NCBI GenBank assembly: GCA_902768985.1
Contig: CACXNA010000008.1
Location: 1 to 64,000 of the forward strand
DNA from: an uncultured Bacteroidia bacterium
GTDB lineage: Bacteria; Bacteroidota; Bacteroidia; Bacteroidales; UBA932
Length of the DNA stretch: 64,000 bases
Direction of reading: 5' to 3'
Shown here: piece by piece, positions 54,385-62,026 of the stretch
How positions within the stretch are numbered: position 1 is the stretch's first letter
How the letters are laid out: every line of letters starts with the position of its first letter
The notes under the pieces: generated by a model
What the model saw: the letters and a program-made list of their open reading frames with translations, nothing else
What the model was told of the DNA's origin: nothing
Databases searched by the model: none
Program-made: the position numbers and the translations under genes

Positions 54385-55128
54385 ATGATCATCGCTTTCC
54401 TGGCCCTGTTGCTGCTGCACAACTTTCTCGCCGTGCCTTTTCTGGTGCGGAAAAAGAAGCCGTGGGCGTACGCTGCCGTGACGCTGGCCCTGCTGGGCGG
54501 ATTCGTCGCGTACGTGCTGCTCGCGCGCGGCGGTCCCGGTCCTGGGATGCCGCCGCCAATGCCGCCGGAGGGCGGTTTCCCGCCACCTCCGGGCGGGCCG
54601 TGGGAGCCGGGAGGCCCCGGCGGGCCCGAAGGGAAGGGTCCGATGCGGCCGGAGTGGTTCGAAATGATTCTGGGAGTCCTTCTGCTGGCGGCCAATGTCG
54701 GCCTGATCTATTGGGTCCAGGCCCGGCGCTCGACGGCCCGCATCCGCGAGCTGGAGGCCGAGCTGCAGCAGCGGGACGAGCAGCCCGCGCCGGCGACGCC
54801 TGAAACAATGCTGTTCCGCTCCGAGGGGCAAGATGTCCGCGTGGAGGCGGCGCAGATCCGCTATGTCGAAGGCATGAGCGAATACATCAAGATCTGGCTG
54901 GACGGCGCCGCGGAGCCGCTCATCGTGCTGGAGCGCCTCAAGAATCTGGAAAAACAGCTGCCCGCCGGGCAATTCCTGCGCGTGCACCGCTCCTACATCG
55001 TCAACCTCGCGCGCATCCGTGCCACCGCCGCCGGCCAGATCACCCTCGACGACGGCACGCAGATCCCCGTCGGCGACAGCTACCGCGACAAGTTCCGAAA
55101 AATGACTATCTTTGGAAAAACTCAATAA
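54385..55128 (+). CDS. Second membrane-anchored LytTR regulator
   Basis: The 247-residue protein has membrane helices at about 1-17, 28-46 and 92-110. Between the last two is an extracytoplasmic loop extremely rich in Pro and Gly (about 49-82, GGPGPGMPPPMPPEGGFPPP onward). A coiled stretch (RIRELEAELQQRD) links to the LytTR domain (about 140-247: DVRVEAAQIRYVEGMSEYIK, FLRVHRSYIVNLARI). No receiver or kinase domain is present. ATGs at 54298 and 54355 lie before the -7 box and were rejected. It is divergent from the DUF4353 lipoprotein and 2 nt upstream of the nitroreductase frame. Confidence 0.85.
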   Translation: MIIAFLALLLLHNFLAVPFLVRKKKPWAYAAVTLALLGGFVAYVLLARGGPGPGMPPPMPPEGGFPPPPGGPWEPGGPGGPEGKGPMRPEWFEMILGVLLLAANVGLIYWVQARRSTARIRELEAELQQRDEQPAPATPETMLFRSEGQDVRVEAAQIRYVEGMSEYIKIWLDGAAEPLIVLERLKNLEKQLPAGQFLRVHRSYIVNLARIRATAAGQITLDDGTQIPVGDSYRDKFRKMTIFGKTQ

Positions 55129-55130
55129 CC

Positions 55131-55733
55131 ATGGCAAGTCAATTTTTAAAGAAACTGTCCGATGTGACGCACATCCACCACCGGGCCGCCTTCACGGATG
55201 TCCCGAAGCGTGCAGGCATGACTGAGAGTGCTTTCAAGTCGCTTGTGAAAGATCGTTATTCCTGCCGGGCCTTCAAAAATACACCCCTGACGCAGGCCCA
55301 GATTGACAACATCCTGGAAGCCGCCCGCCTGGCCCCGACGGCTGCCAACAAGCAACCCGTCCATGTTTGGGTGGTCAAGAGCGAAGAGGGCCTCGCCAAG
55401 TTGAAAAAAGCGACGGACTACACATACGGCGCGCCCGTCGTATTCATGGTCGGCGCTAAACCGGACGCCGCGTGGGTGCGGAAATACGATGGCAAGAACG
55501 GTGCAGAGATTGACGCCGCCATCGTGGGTACGCACATCATGTTGGAAGCCTCAGCCCAGGGATTGGGCAATGTTTGGGTCGGATCCTTCGACCCCGCACA
55601 GATCAAGGCGGAGTTCCCCGAAACGGAAGGCTATGACGTGGTATGTCTCTTTCCGGTGGGCATAGCAGACGCGGCCCCGGGTCCCAAACACAATGAGCGA
55701 CAGCTTCCCGCGGATTTCTCCAGCGAAATCTAG
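55131..55733 (+). CDS. Nitroreductase-family FMN protein
   Basis: The protein of up to 200 residues has the nitroreductase pattern VKDRYSCRAFKNTPLTQAQI, LEAARLAPTAANKQPVHVWV and AAIVGTHIMLEASAQGLGNV, followed by VCLFPVGIAD. Such enzymes bind FMN and reduce nitro-aromatic or quinone-like compounds. The family usually begins near MTESAFKSLVKDRYS, which corresponds to an ATG at 55218. The earlier ATG at 55131, 2 nt after the LytTR stop, would add 29 residues. The start is therefore uncertain. Composition is slightly less GC-rich than its neighbours. Confidence 0.88.
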   Translation: MASQFLKKLSDVTHIHHRAAFTDVPKRAGMTESAFKSLVKDRYSCRAFKNTPLTQAQIDNILEAARLAPTAANKQPVHVWVVKSEEGLAKLKKATDYTYGAPVVFMVGAKPDAAWVRKYDGKNGAEIDAAIVGTHIMLEASAQGLGNVWVGSFDPAQIKAEFPETEGYDVVCLFPVGIADAAPGPKHNERQLPADFSSEI

Positions 55734-55741
55734 ACGCTTCT

Positions 55742-56371
55742 CTATCTCGTCAGCTTGAAGCCGGCGTCCACGCTCTTGGCGGTGGTCAGGATGTTGCCGA
55801 CGGTGGCGACACCGGCGCTGGTGGTGATCTTCTTGGCGTACTCGATGACGCGCGTGGCGAAGTCCATGAACTTCTCGCCGTTGAAGAGGATCTTGCAGCC
55901 GTTCGATGCGGCGCTCACGGTGCCGTCGAGCTGCAGGAAGGTCAGCTGGCGGCCGAATTTCATCGTGACGTTGTTGCCGTTCTGCACGTAGGTGCCGCTG
56001 ATCGCGGGCAGGCGGCCGGCCTTGAAGGAGAAGGAGCCATCCTGGTTGAAGGTGAACGTGGCGGCGCCCGGCGCGATGCCGGCCTTGGCGAGGATGTTGT
56101 CCACCTTGTTCTCGATGGTGCTCACGGCGGCGTTGCCCGCCAGGTTGCTCAGGATGTTGTCGCTCTTGACGGCAGCGCCCACGCCACCGTAGTTCCAGGT
56201 GCCGGCCAGGTCGACCTGGCCGCCGCCGAGCACGCCCGTGAGGACGTTGCTGATGGTCTCGCCGGCGTTGCCGCCGGACACGGAGTTGAGAATGTTGCCC
56301 AAGATGTTCTGGGCACCGGCTGCGGATGCGAACAGCACCAGGGAGCCGAGAATTGCAGCAAGTTTCTTCAT
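55742..56371 (-). CDS. DUF4923 exported protein
   Basis: The 209-residue protein has a signal peptide ending AAGAQ. It contains the DUF4923 layout: an N-terminal repeat-like helix region (NILGNILNSVSGGNAGETIS), then VDLAGTWNYGGVGAAVKSDN, a beta domain (FTFNQDGSFSFKAGRLPAIS GTY) and a final helix ending in DAGFKLTR. The family is confined to Bacteroidota and has no assigned function; the beta part is lipocalin-like in feel. It lies 4 bp after the ThiL-like stop and is probably co-transcribed. Confidence 0.88.
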   Translation of the reverse strand: MKKLAAILGSLVLFASAAGAQNILGNILNSVSGGNAGETISNVLTGVLGGGQVDLAGTWNYGGVGAAVKSDNILSNLAGNAAVSTIENKVDNILAKAGIAPGAATFTFNQDGSFSFKAGRLPAISGTYVQNGNNVTMKFGRQLTFLQLDGTVSAASNGCKILFNGEKFMDFATRVIEYAKKITTSAGVATVGNILTTAKSVDAGFKLTR

Positions 56372-56375
56372 ATCT

Positions 56376-57386
56376 TTATTGGTTATCTGTGGTCCATCCT
56401 TGTGCGGAAACGGGATGCTCCAGCCCGTCGGGCGACACCAGCACGGCCCCCACTTCGGGCTGCGCCAGGTGGCCGATGATGTCGAAGGTCTGGAATTCCG
56501 TCCGGAAACGCTCGTACTGCGCGAGCGGAATTACGTATAGCAGGTGGTAGTCCTCGCCGCCGTTCATCGCCGCGGACACGGGGTCCAGGTTCAGTTCGCG
56601 GCCCAGGTCGAAGCTGCCACCCTCGAAGGGAATCTTGTCGGCGTAAACCTTCGCGCCCAGCCCGCTGTCGCGGCAAAGGCGCAGCAAGGCGTCTGCGAGG
56701 CCCCTGGTGACGAAGTAACCGTACGCGGGGGAGAACTTACCGTCTTCGAGCTGCGCGGGCAAATTCGGGCTTAATTCGGGCCTTAAATAGGATCCGACGA
56801 GCATCTTGTACTGCTCAAGCGCGGCCTGGTCAGTCGAACCCTTGTCGAACTTGATCCGCTCGCGCTCCAGGACCTGCAGGCCCAGGAAGGCGGCGCCGAG
56901 GGCGCCCGACACGCAGATCAGGTCGCGCGACTGGGCCTTCGGCCGGGCGGCCGAGACGGCGGCGCTGTGCCGGCCGGTGGCCGACAGCGCGACCGTGAGC
57001 CCATTTCGCGACGGCTGCAGATCTAGCGAGAGCTGCTTGTAGCCGTGCTCCTTGGCCGCGGCGACCAGGCCGCTCCAGAGCTCCTGCACCTGCGGGAAAT
57101 CAAGCTTCGCGGACACGCCAAGCTGCACCGAGAGCGACTCGGGCCGCGCCATGACGGCGTACAACTCGCCCGTGACCTTCAGCACAGCCTTACGGCCGAG
57201 GTGCTTGAGCGGGAAATAAACCAGGTCGAAATCAATCCCTTCCAGCAGCAGGCCGGAGGCCGAGGTGATGCATTCCTGCGGCTTCGCCTCGAGCCACAGC
57301 GGCTCGCCGAAGGGAGCGTAGCCCGTCCCCTCGAAGAGCTGCCGGATGGCCTCGATGCGGCCCAACTCGCTGAAACTCTGCGCCAT
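56376..57386 (-). CDS. ThiL/AIR-synthase-related protein with altered active site
   Basis: The 336-residue protein follows Bacteroidota thiamine-monophosphate kinase along its length (ELGRIEAIRQLF, LLEGIDFDLVYFPLKHLGRK, NGGEDYHLLYVIP). Several metal-binding aspartates expected in ThiL are missing. Where the family has STD before MLLEG, this has TSAS. Where it has SDIYAM, this has TGELYAV. Where it has DISDGL, this has FVTRGL. Only the last Asp (GGEDYH) is kept. It may be a catalytically inactive paralogue with a different role. It overlaps the glyS stop by 1 nt, so it is in the glyS operon. Confidence 0.82.
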   Translation of the reverse strand: MAQSFSELGRIEAIRQLFEGTGYAPFGEPLWLEAKPQECITSASGLLLEGIDFDLVYFPLKHLGRKAVLKVTGELYAVMARPESLSVQLGVSAKLDFPQVQELWSGLVAAAKEHGYKQLSLDLQPSRNGLTVALSATGRHSAAVSAARPKAQSRDLICVSGALGAAFLGLQVLERERIKFDKGSTDQAALEQYKMLVGSYLRPELSPNLPAQLEDGKFSPAYGYFVTRGLADALLRLCRDSGLGAKVYADKIPFEGGSFDLGRELNLDPVSAAMNGGEDYHLLYVIPLAQYERFRTEFQTFDIIGHLAQPEVGAVLVSPDGLEHPVSAQGWTTDNQ

Positions 57387-58924
57387 TACAGGTTGCGAAG
57401 AAGGTTATTCAGGTTGACCTTGGCGTCAATCATCGCGCGGAGTTCGGCGATGGGGACGCGCTGCTGGGTCATCGTGTCGCGGTCGCGCACGGTGACGCAG
57501 CGGTCGTTTAGGGAGTCGTGGTCGACGGTGATGCAGAACGGGGTGCCGATGGCATCCTGGCGGCGATAGCGCTTGCCGATGCTGTCCTTCTCCTCGTACT
57601 GGCAGTTGAAATCGTATTTCAGCAGGTCCATCACCTCCTGGGCGAGCTCGGGCAGGCCGTCCTTCTTGACGAGCGGCAGCACGGCGGCCTTGACCGGGGC
57701 GAGCGGAGCGGGAATGCTCAGCACGACGCGGGTCTCGCCGTTCTCCAGCTGTTCCTCATGGAAAGAGTGCGACAGGACGGCCAGCACCATACGGTCGACG
57801 CCGATGGACGTCTCGACCACGTACGGGGTGTAGGAGGCGTTCTCCTCGGGATCGAAGTACTCGATCTTCTTGCCGGAGAACTTCTGGTGGTTGCCCAGGT
57901 CAAAGTTCGTACGGCTGTGGATGCCCTCCAGCTCCTTGAAACCGAAGGGGAAGTTGAACTCGATATCGGTGGCGGCGTTGGCGTAGTGGGCCAGCTTCTC
58001 ATGATCGTGGAAGCGGTAGTTCTCCGCGCCCATGCCGATGTTGACATGCCATTTCATACGGTTCTCCTTCCACTTCTTGAACCAGTCGAGCTCGGTGCCC
58101 GGCTTGATGAAGAACTGCATCTCCATCTGCTCGAATTCGCGCATGCGGAAAATGAACTGGCGGGCGACGATCTCGTTGCGGAAGGCCTTGCCGATCTGGG
58201 CGATGCCGAAAGGAATCTTCATGCGGCCGGTCTTCTGGACGTTCAGGTAGTTCACAAAGATGCCCTGGGCCGTCTCCGGACGCAGGTAAATCGTGTTGGC
58301 GCCGTCGGCGGTGCTGCCCATGGAGGTGCTGAACATCAGGTTGAACTGACGGACGTCGGTCCAGTTGCAGGTGCCGCTGATCGGGCAGACGATGTTGTTG
58401 TCAATGATGATCTGGCGGTACTCCGCGAAATCGGAGGCCTGTTCGGCGGCCACGTAGCGGTTGTGCACCTCGTCCCACTTGGCCTGCTCGCGCAGCACAT
58501 TGGGGTTCGTGGCGCGGAACTGCGCCTCGTCGAAGCTCTCGCCGAACTTCTTGCGGCCCTTCTCGACCTCCTTGTTGATCTTCTCTTCGATCTTGCCGAG
58601 GAAATCCTCGATCAGGACGTCGGCGCGGTAGCGCTTCTTGGAGTCCTTGTTGTCGATGAGCGGGTCGTTGAACGCGCTCACGTGGCCGGAGGCCTCCCAG
58701 ATGCGGGGGTGCATGAAGATGCAGGAATCGATGCCCACGATGTTCTCGTTCAGGCGGGTCATCGCGTTCCACCAATATTGTTTGATGTTGTTTTTCAGCT
58801 CAACGCCCATCTGGCCGTAGTCGTACACGGCGGCCAGGCCGTCATAAATCTCGCTGGACGGGAAAATGAAACCGTACTCCTTGCAGTGCGCCACGAGTAC
58901 CTTGAACAGTTCGTCTTGTGTCAT
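57386..58924 (-). CDS. glyS: Glycyl-tRNA synthetase (dimeric class II type)
   Basis: The 512-residue protein has the eukaryote/Thermus-type GlyRS layout: N-terminal VLVAHCKEYGFIFPSSEIYDGLAAVYDYGQMGVELKNN in two parts, motif 2 region FRNEIVARQFIFRMREFEQMEMQFF, and the motif 3 region VETSIGVDRMVLAVL. The anticodon-binding domain is at the C-terminus (LAPVKAAVLPLVKKDGLPEL). It charges tRNA-Gly. A -7 box TATATTTG (58956-58963) lies 31 nt upstream. Confidence 0.97.
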   Translation of the reverse strand: MTQDELFKVLVAHCKEYGFIFPSSEIYDGLAAVYDYGQMGVELKNNIKQYWWNAMTRLNENIVGIDSCIFMHPRIWEASGHVSAFNDPLIDNKDSKKRYRADVLIEDFLGKIEEKINKEVEKGRKKFGESFDEAQFRATNPNVLREQAKWDEVHNRYVAAEQASDFAEYRQIIIDNNIVCPISGTCNWTDVRQFNLMFSTSMGSTADGANTIYLRPETAQGIFVNYLNVQKTGRMKIPFGIAQIGKAFRNEIVARQFIFRMREFEQMEMQFFIKPGTELDWFKKWKENRMKWHVNIGMGAENYRFHDHEKLAHYANAATDIEFNFPFGFKELEGIHSRTNFDLGNHQKFSGKKIEYFDPEENASYTPYVVETSIGVDRMVLAVLSHSFHEEQLENGETRVVLSIPAPLAPVKAAVLPLVKKDGLPELAQEVMDLLKYDFNCQYEEKDSIGKRYRRQDAIGTPFCITVDHDSLNDRCVTVRDRDTMTQQRVPIAELRAMIDAKVNLNNLLRNL

Positions 58925-58955
58925 ATCTTTTTTACTAACTTATCCTTAAATCGTG

Positions 58956-58963
58956 CAAATATA
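58956..58963 (-). promoter_or_regulatory. -7 box TATATTTG of the glyS operon
   Basis: On the minus strand TATATTTG precedes the glyS ATG by 31 nt in the gap after folK. No TTTG is seen at 19-21 nt. Confidence 0.55.
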
Positions 58964-58964
58964 G

Positions 58965-59399
58965 TCATTTCTGCGGTAAAATCTCCCGCAAAGGGCGCAT
59001 AACGAAGTCCCGCTGCTCCATCAGCGGGTGCGGAATCTTCAAATCGGGGTCGTCCACGCGCTCGTCACCGTAAAGCAGGATGTCAATGTCAATGGGGCGG
59101 TCATGATAGATCCTGCGGCCTTCGGCGTCGTATTCCGGGCCGCCGCGGCGCCCCATGGCGCGCTCAATCCGCTTGCAGATGTCCAGCAGCGTGTGCGGGC
59201 GTTTCGCCGTGCGGTAGCAGACTACGCAATTCAGAAAATCCGGCCCCTCAAAGCCCCAGGACGGGGTTTCGATGATGGAAGAGAGTGCCTCGTAGTGGCG
59301 TCCGATGGCGGCGTCCAGGCGCCGCAACGCTTCGTCGATCTGCGCCGCGCGGTCGCCCTGGTTGGTGCCAAGGGAGAAATATACGGAGACGGTTTTCAT
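58965..59399 (-). CDS. folK: 2-amino-4-hydroxy-6-hydroxymethyldihydropteridine pyrophosphokinase
   Basis: The 144-residue protein has SLGTNQGDRAAQ at the start, the signature RPIDIDILLYGDERVDDPDLKIPHP and the pterin-binding ETPSWGFEGPDFLN. FolK activates 6-hydroxymethyl-dihydropterin for folate synthesis, the product expected from the PTPS-III-like protein at 17147. The start at 59399 is chosen because MKTVSVYFSLGTN begins the fold and overlaps the preceding stop (ATGA); an upstream extension to 59492 runs in the wrong frame through the SufT-like gene. Confidence 0.94.
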   Translation of the reverse strand: MKTVSVYFSLGTNQGDRAAQIDEALRRLDAAIGRHYEALSSIIETPSWGFEGPDFLNCVVCYRTAKRPHTLLDICKRIERAMGRRGGPEYDAEGRRIYHDRPIDIDILLYGDERVDDPDLKIPHPLMEQRDFVMRPLREILPQK

Positions 59400-59755
59400 C
59401 AGAATTCCGGATCCCAGCCGAGCGCCACGCGCGCCTCGTCCGAGAGCATGCTCTGGTCCCAGACCGGGTCGAAGACCAGTTCGATCGAGCAACTTTTGAT
59501 GCCCGGGGTGTCTTCCACCATCTGCTTCACTTCCGCCAGCACCTCGTCCGCCATCGGGCAGTTCGGCGCAGTGAAGGTCATCTTGATGGAGACTTCGTGC
59601 TCCTTGTTGATATGGAGCTCATAGATCAGGCCCAGGTCGTAGATATTGACCGGGATTTCCGGGTCGTACACCTGCTTGAGCGAGAGTACGACATCTTCGT
59701 AGAGTGGCGCCAGCTCCTTGACGTCCTGCGGGGTCAAAACTTCATCCTGTGCCAT
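59399..59755 (-). CDS. SufT/PaaD-like iron-sulphur assembly protein (DUF59)
   Basis: The 118-residue protein has the DUF59/MIP18 pattern: VYDPEIPVNIYDLGLIYELH, MTFTAPNCPMADEVLAEVKQ with the conserved Cys, and VFDPVWDQSMLSDEARVALG. Such proteins help maturation of Fe-S proteins. It lies 1 nt after sufE and overlaps folK, so the four genes sufS-sufE-sufT-folK form one operon. Confidence 0.93.
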   Translation of the reverse strand: MAQDEVLTPQDVKELAPLYEDVVLSLKQVYDPEIPVNIYDLGLIYELHINKEHEVSIKMTFTAPNCPMADEVLAEVKQMVEDTPGIKSCSIELVFDPVWDQSMLSDEARVALGWDPEF

Positions 59756-59756
59756 C

Positions 59757-60170
59757 CTAAAGCTGATTTTGCGCCGTTCGGCGAAGGGTTTCGATCATCG
59801 AGGCGAGGCCGTTGGCGCGCGTCGGGGAAAGATTCTCGCGCAGGCCGAGCTTGTCCACGAAGGAGAAATCGTCTTCCGCGATCTCGCGGGCCGTGCGGCC
59901 CGAGTAGACGCCGATCAGCAGGGAAATGATGCCCTTGGTGATGATGGCGTCGCTGTCGGCGCGGAAAAAGAGTTTGTCCCCTTCCACGGTGGCGTCCAGC
60001 CACACGCGGGACTGGCAGCCCTTGATCAGGCGGTCTTCCGTTTTGAGTTCCTCGGGGAACACGTCCAGGTTGCGCCCCAGATCGATTAGATATTCATACT
60101 TGTCCAGCCACTCGTCGTACATCGAAAAGTCCGCAACGACTTCAGCCTGAGCTTCTTGCAATGATTTCAT
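59757..60170 (-). CDS. sufE: Cysteine desulfuration protein SufE
   Basis: The 137-residue protein has LIDLGRNLDVFPEELKTEDR and IKGCQSRVWLDA, where the Cys accepts sulphur from SufS, and the C-terminal LSPTRANGLASMIETLR. The start at 60170 overlaps the sufS stop (60167-60169). The longer frame to 60302 lies within sufS and lacks family similarity. Confidence 0.95.
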   Translation of the reverse strand: MKSLQEAQAEVVADFSMYDEWLDKYEYLIDLGRNLDVFPEELKTEDRLIKGCQSRVWLDATVEGDKLFFRADSDAIITKGIISLLIGVYSGRTAREIAEDDFSFVDKLGLRENLSPTRANGLASMIETLRRTAQNQL

Positions 60171-61396
60171 CCTTCCAGCATTTTGATCGCCCGGTCGAGC
60201 GATGCGATAAAATATTCCGCTTCCTGCACGGTGTTGTACGGGGCGAACGAAACCCGCAGCATGCCCGTGACGCCGAAGCGGTCCATCAGCGGCTCCGCAC
60301 ACATCTGGCCGGAGCGGACGGCAATCCCCATTTTATCCAAAATCAGCGCCAGGTCCTCGTGGTGGACATGTTCCACGGAGAACGAAAACAGGGGGATCTT
60401 CTCTTCGAGCGTCTCGGGAACGCCGTAAAGATGGATTCTGGGGTCGCTTTGTAATTTATTTAAAATCAGTTCTTTGATTGCTTTTGTCTCGGCCTCGACA
60501 GCCTCGCTGCGCAGCGCCTCCGCCATCTCCAGCGCGGGCCGGAGCGTCGGCGTGCCGGCGATGTTCTGCGTGCCCGCCTCGAATTTTTGCGGGAGCGGCG
60601 CCCAGGTCGAGCCGGACCAACGGACCGTCCCGATCATCTCGCCGCCGCCCATGTACGGCGGCATCTGCTCCAGCAGCGCGCGGCGGCCATACAATACGCC
60701 TGTGCCGGGCGCCGCGTAGACCTTATGGCCGGAGAATGCGTAGAAGTCGCAGCCCAGATCGCGGACGTCCACGCGCTCGTGAACAATCCCCTGCGCACCG
60801 TCGACTAAAACCGCACAATTATTTGAATGACAAATATTTACAATCTCTTTAACGGGATTCAACAAGCCCAGGACATTGGAGATGTGAGCCACGCAGACGA
60901 GCTTGGTTTTGGGGGTAAGCAGTCCGGACAGCAGGTCGACCCGAAGGTGGCCGGAATCGTCAAAAGGGAGCACCTTCAAAATGGCCTTTTTGCGCTCACA
61001 AAGCAACTGCCAAGGAACGATATTGGAGTGGTGCTCCGCTTCGCCCACGATGATCTCGTCGCCCTCTCGGACAAAGGCTTCGCCGAAGCTGAAAGCGACC
61101 AAGTTCAGCGACGCCGTGGCGCCGGAAGTGAAGATGATTTCTTCGCGAAATTCTGCATTCAGGTACTTCTGGACGGCATCCCTGGTCGATTCGTACTCCG
61201 AAGTGGCCAGGTCCGCGATCCGATGTACTGCCCGGTGCAGGTTGGCGTTGTATTTCTCCGACATTTCGGTCCACTTGCTGATCACGGACAGCGGGCGCTG
61301 CGCCGTGGCTGCATTGTCCAGATAGACAAGCGCTTTGCCGTACACCTGCTCCCCGAGTTCCGGGAAATCCTGACGTATTTTTTCTATCTGAGTCAT
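60167..61396 (-). CDS. sufS: Cysteine desulfurase SufS
   Basis: The protein of 409 residues has IRQDFPELGEQVYGKALVYL and DNAATAQRP at the start, the PLP lysine in FYAFSGHKVYAAPGTG, and the active-site loop VRSGQMCAEPLMDRFG with the catalytic Cys. It supplies sulphur for Fe-S clusters with SufE. The usual sufB, sufC and sufD genes are not in the window. An alternative ATG at 61408 adds four residues. Confidence 0.96.
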   Translation of the reverse strand: MTQIEKIRQDFPELGEQVYGKALVYLDNAATAQRPLSVISKWTEMSEKYNANLHRAVHRIADLATSEYESTRDAVQKYLNAEFREEIIFTSGATASLNLVAFSFGEAFVREGDEIIVGEAEHHSNIVPWQLLCERKKAILKVLPFDDSGHLRVDLLSGLLTPKTKLVCVAHISNVLGLLNPVKEIVNICHSNNCAVLVDGAQGIVHERVDVRDLGCDFYAFSGHKVYAAPGTGVLYGRRALLEQMPPYMGGGEMIGTVRWSGSTWAPLPQKFEAGTQNIAGTPTLRPALEMAEALRSEAVEAETKAIKELILNKLQSDPRIHLYGVPETLEEKIPLFSFSVEHVHHEDLALILDKMGIAVRSGQMCAEPLMDRFGVTGMLRVSFAPYNTVQEAEYFIASLDRAIKMLEG

Positions 61397-61405
61397 AAGG
61401 AAATG

Positions 61406-61426
61406 CAAATTTAAATATTATTTTTG
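61406..61426. promoter_or_regulatory. Divergent -7 boxes of sufS and ruvA
   Basis: On the minus strand TAAATTTG (61406-61413) precedes sufS by about 10 nt. On the plus strand TATTTTTG (61419-61426) precedes ruvA by 4 nt. The two boxes lie only 5 bp apart in a 34-bp divergent gap, so the two promoters must interfere with or exclude each other. Confidence 0.5.
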
Positions 61427-61430
61427 TGAT

Positions 61431-62024
61431 ATGATAGATTACGTCTCAGGAAAGCTTGCGACACTGACCCCCACGATGGCAGTGATCGACAACCAGGGAA
61501 TCGGCTACGCCGTTGAGATCTCCCTGCAGACCTACGATGTCCTGCGCGGCAAGGACAGTGCAACCGTCTATATCCAGCGCCAGGTCAACCCGCGCGACGG
61601 TTCAGAAGTCGATTACGGCTTCGCGACCCAGGACGAGCGGGAACTCTTCCGGCAGATCACGAGCGTGTCAGGCATGGGCGCCGCGTCCGCGCGCATGATT
61701 CTCTCCTCCCTGACAGCGGAAGAACTGCGAAGCGCCATCCTCAGCGAGGACGTCAACCGCCTCAAAGGCGTCAAGGGAATCGGCCTCAAAACGGCCCAGC
61801 GCATGGTTTTGGAGCTCAAGGACAAGATCGTCAAGGGCGATGGCGCGAGCAGCGACGTACTCTTCCGGACGGATGTCGGCGCGGCAGCAGAAGAAGCCAC
61901 CACAGCCCTCCAGATGCTGGGTTTTGCCAAACCGAACATCAACAAAGCCATTCAGGCGATCCTCAAGGAGAACCCGTCCGCTTCTGTGGAAGAACTCATC
62001 AAAGCCGCTCTGCAGCGGCTTTGA
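61431..62024 (+). CDS. ruvA: Holliday junction branch migration protein RuvA
   Basis: The 197-residue protein has the OB-fold start MIDYVSGKLATLTPTMAVID, two helix-hairpin-helix motifs (FRQITSVSGMGAASARMILS and LKGVKGIGLKTAQRMVLELK) and the C-terminal RuvB-binding domain (ATTALQMLGFAKPNINKAIQ). It tetramerises on four-way junctions with RuvB. Its stop is 2 bp from the convergent mnmG stop, and no terminator is seen between them. Confidence 0.97.
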   Translation: MIDYVSGKLATLTPTMAVIDNQGIGYAVEISLQTYDVLRGKDSATVYIQRQVNPRDGSEVDYGFATQDERELFRQITSVSGMGAASARMILSSLTAEELRSAILSEDVNRLKGVKGIGLKTAQRMVLELKDKIVKGDGASSDVLFRTDVGAAAEEATTALQMLGFAKPNINKAIQAILKENPSASVEELIKAALQRL

Positions 62025-62026
62025 CA

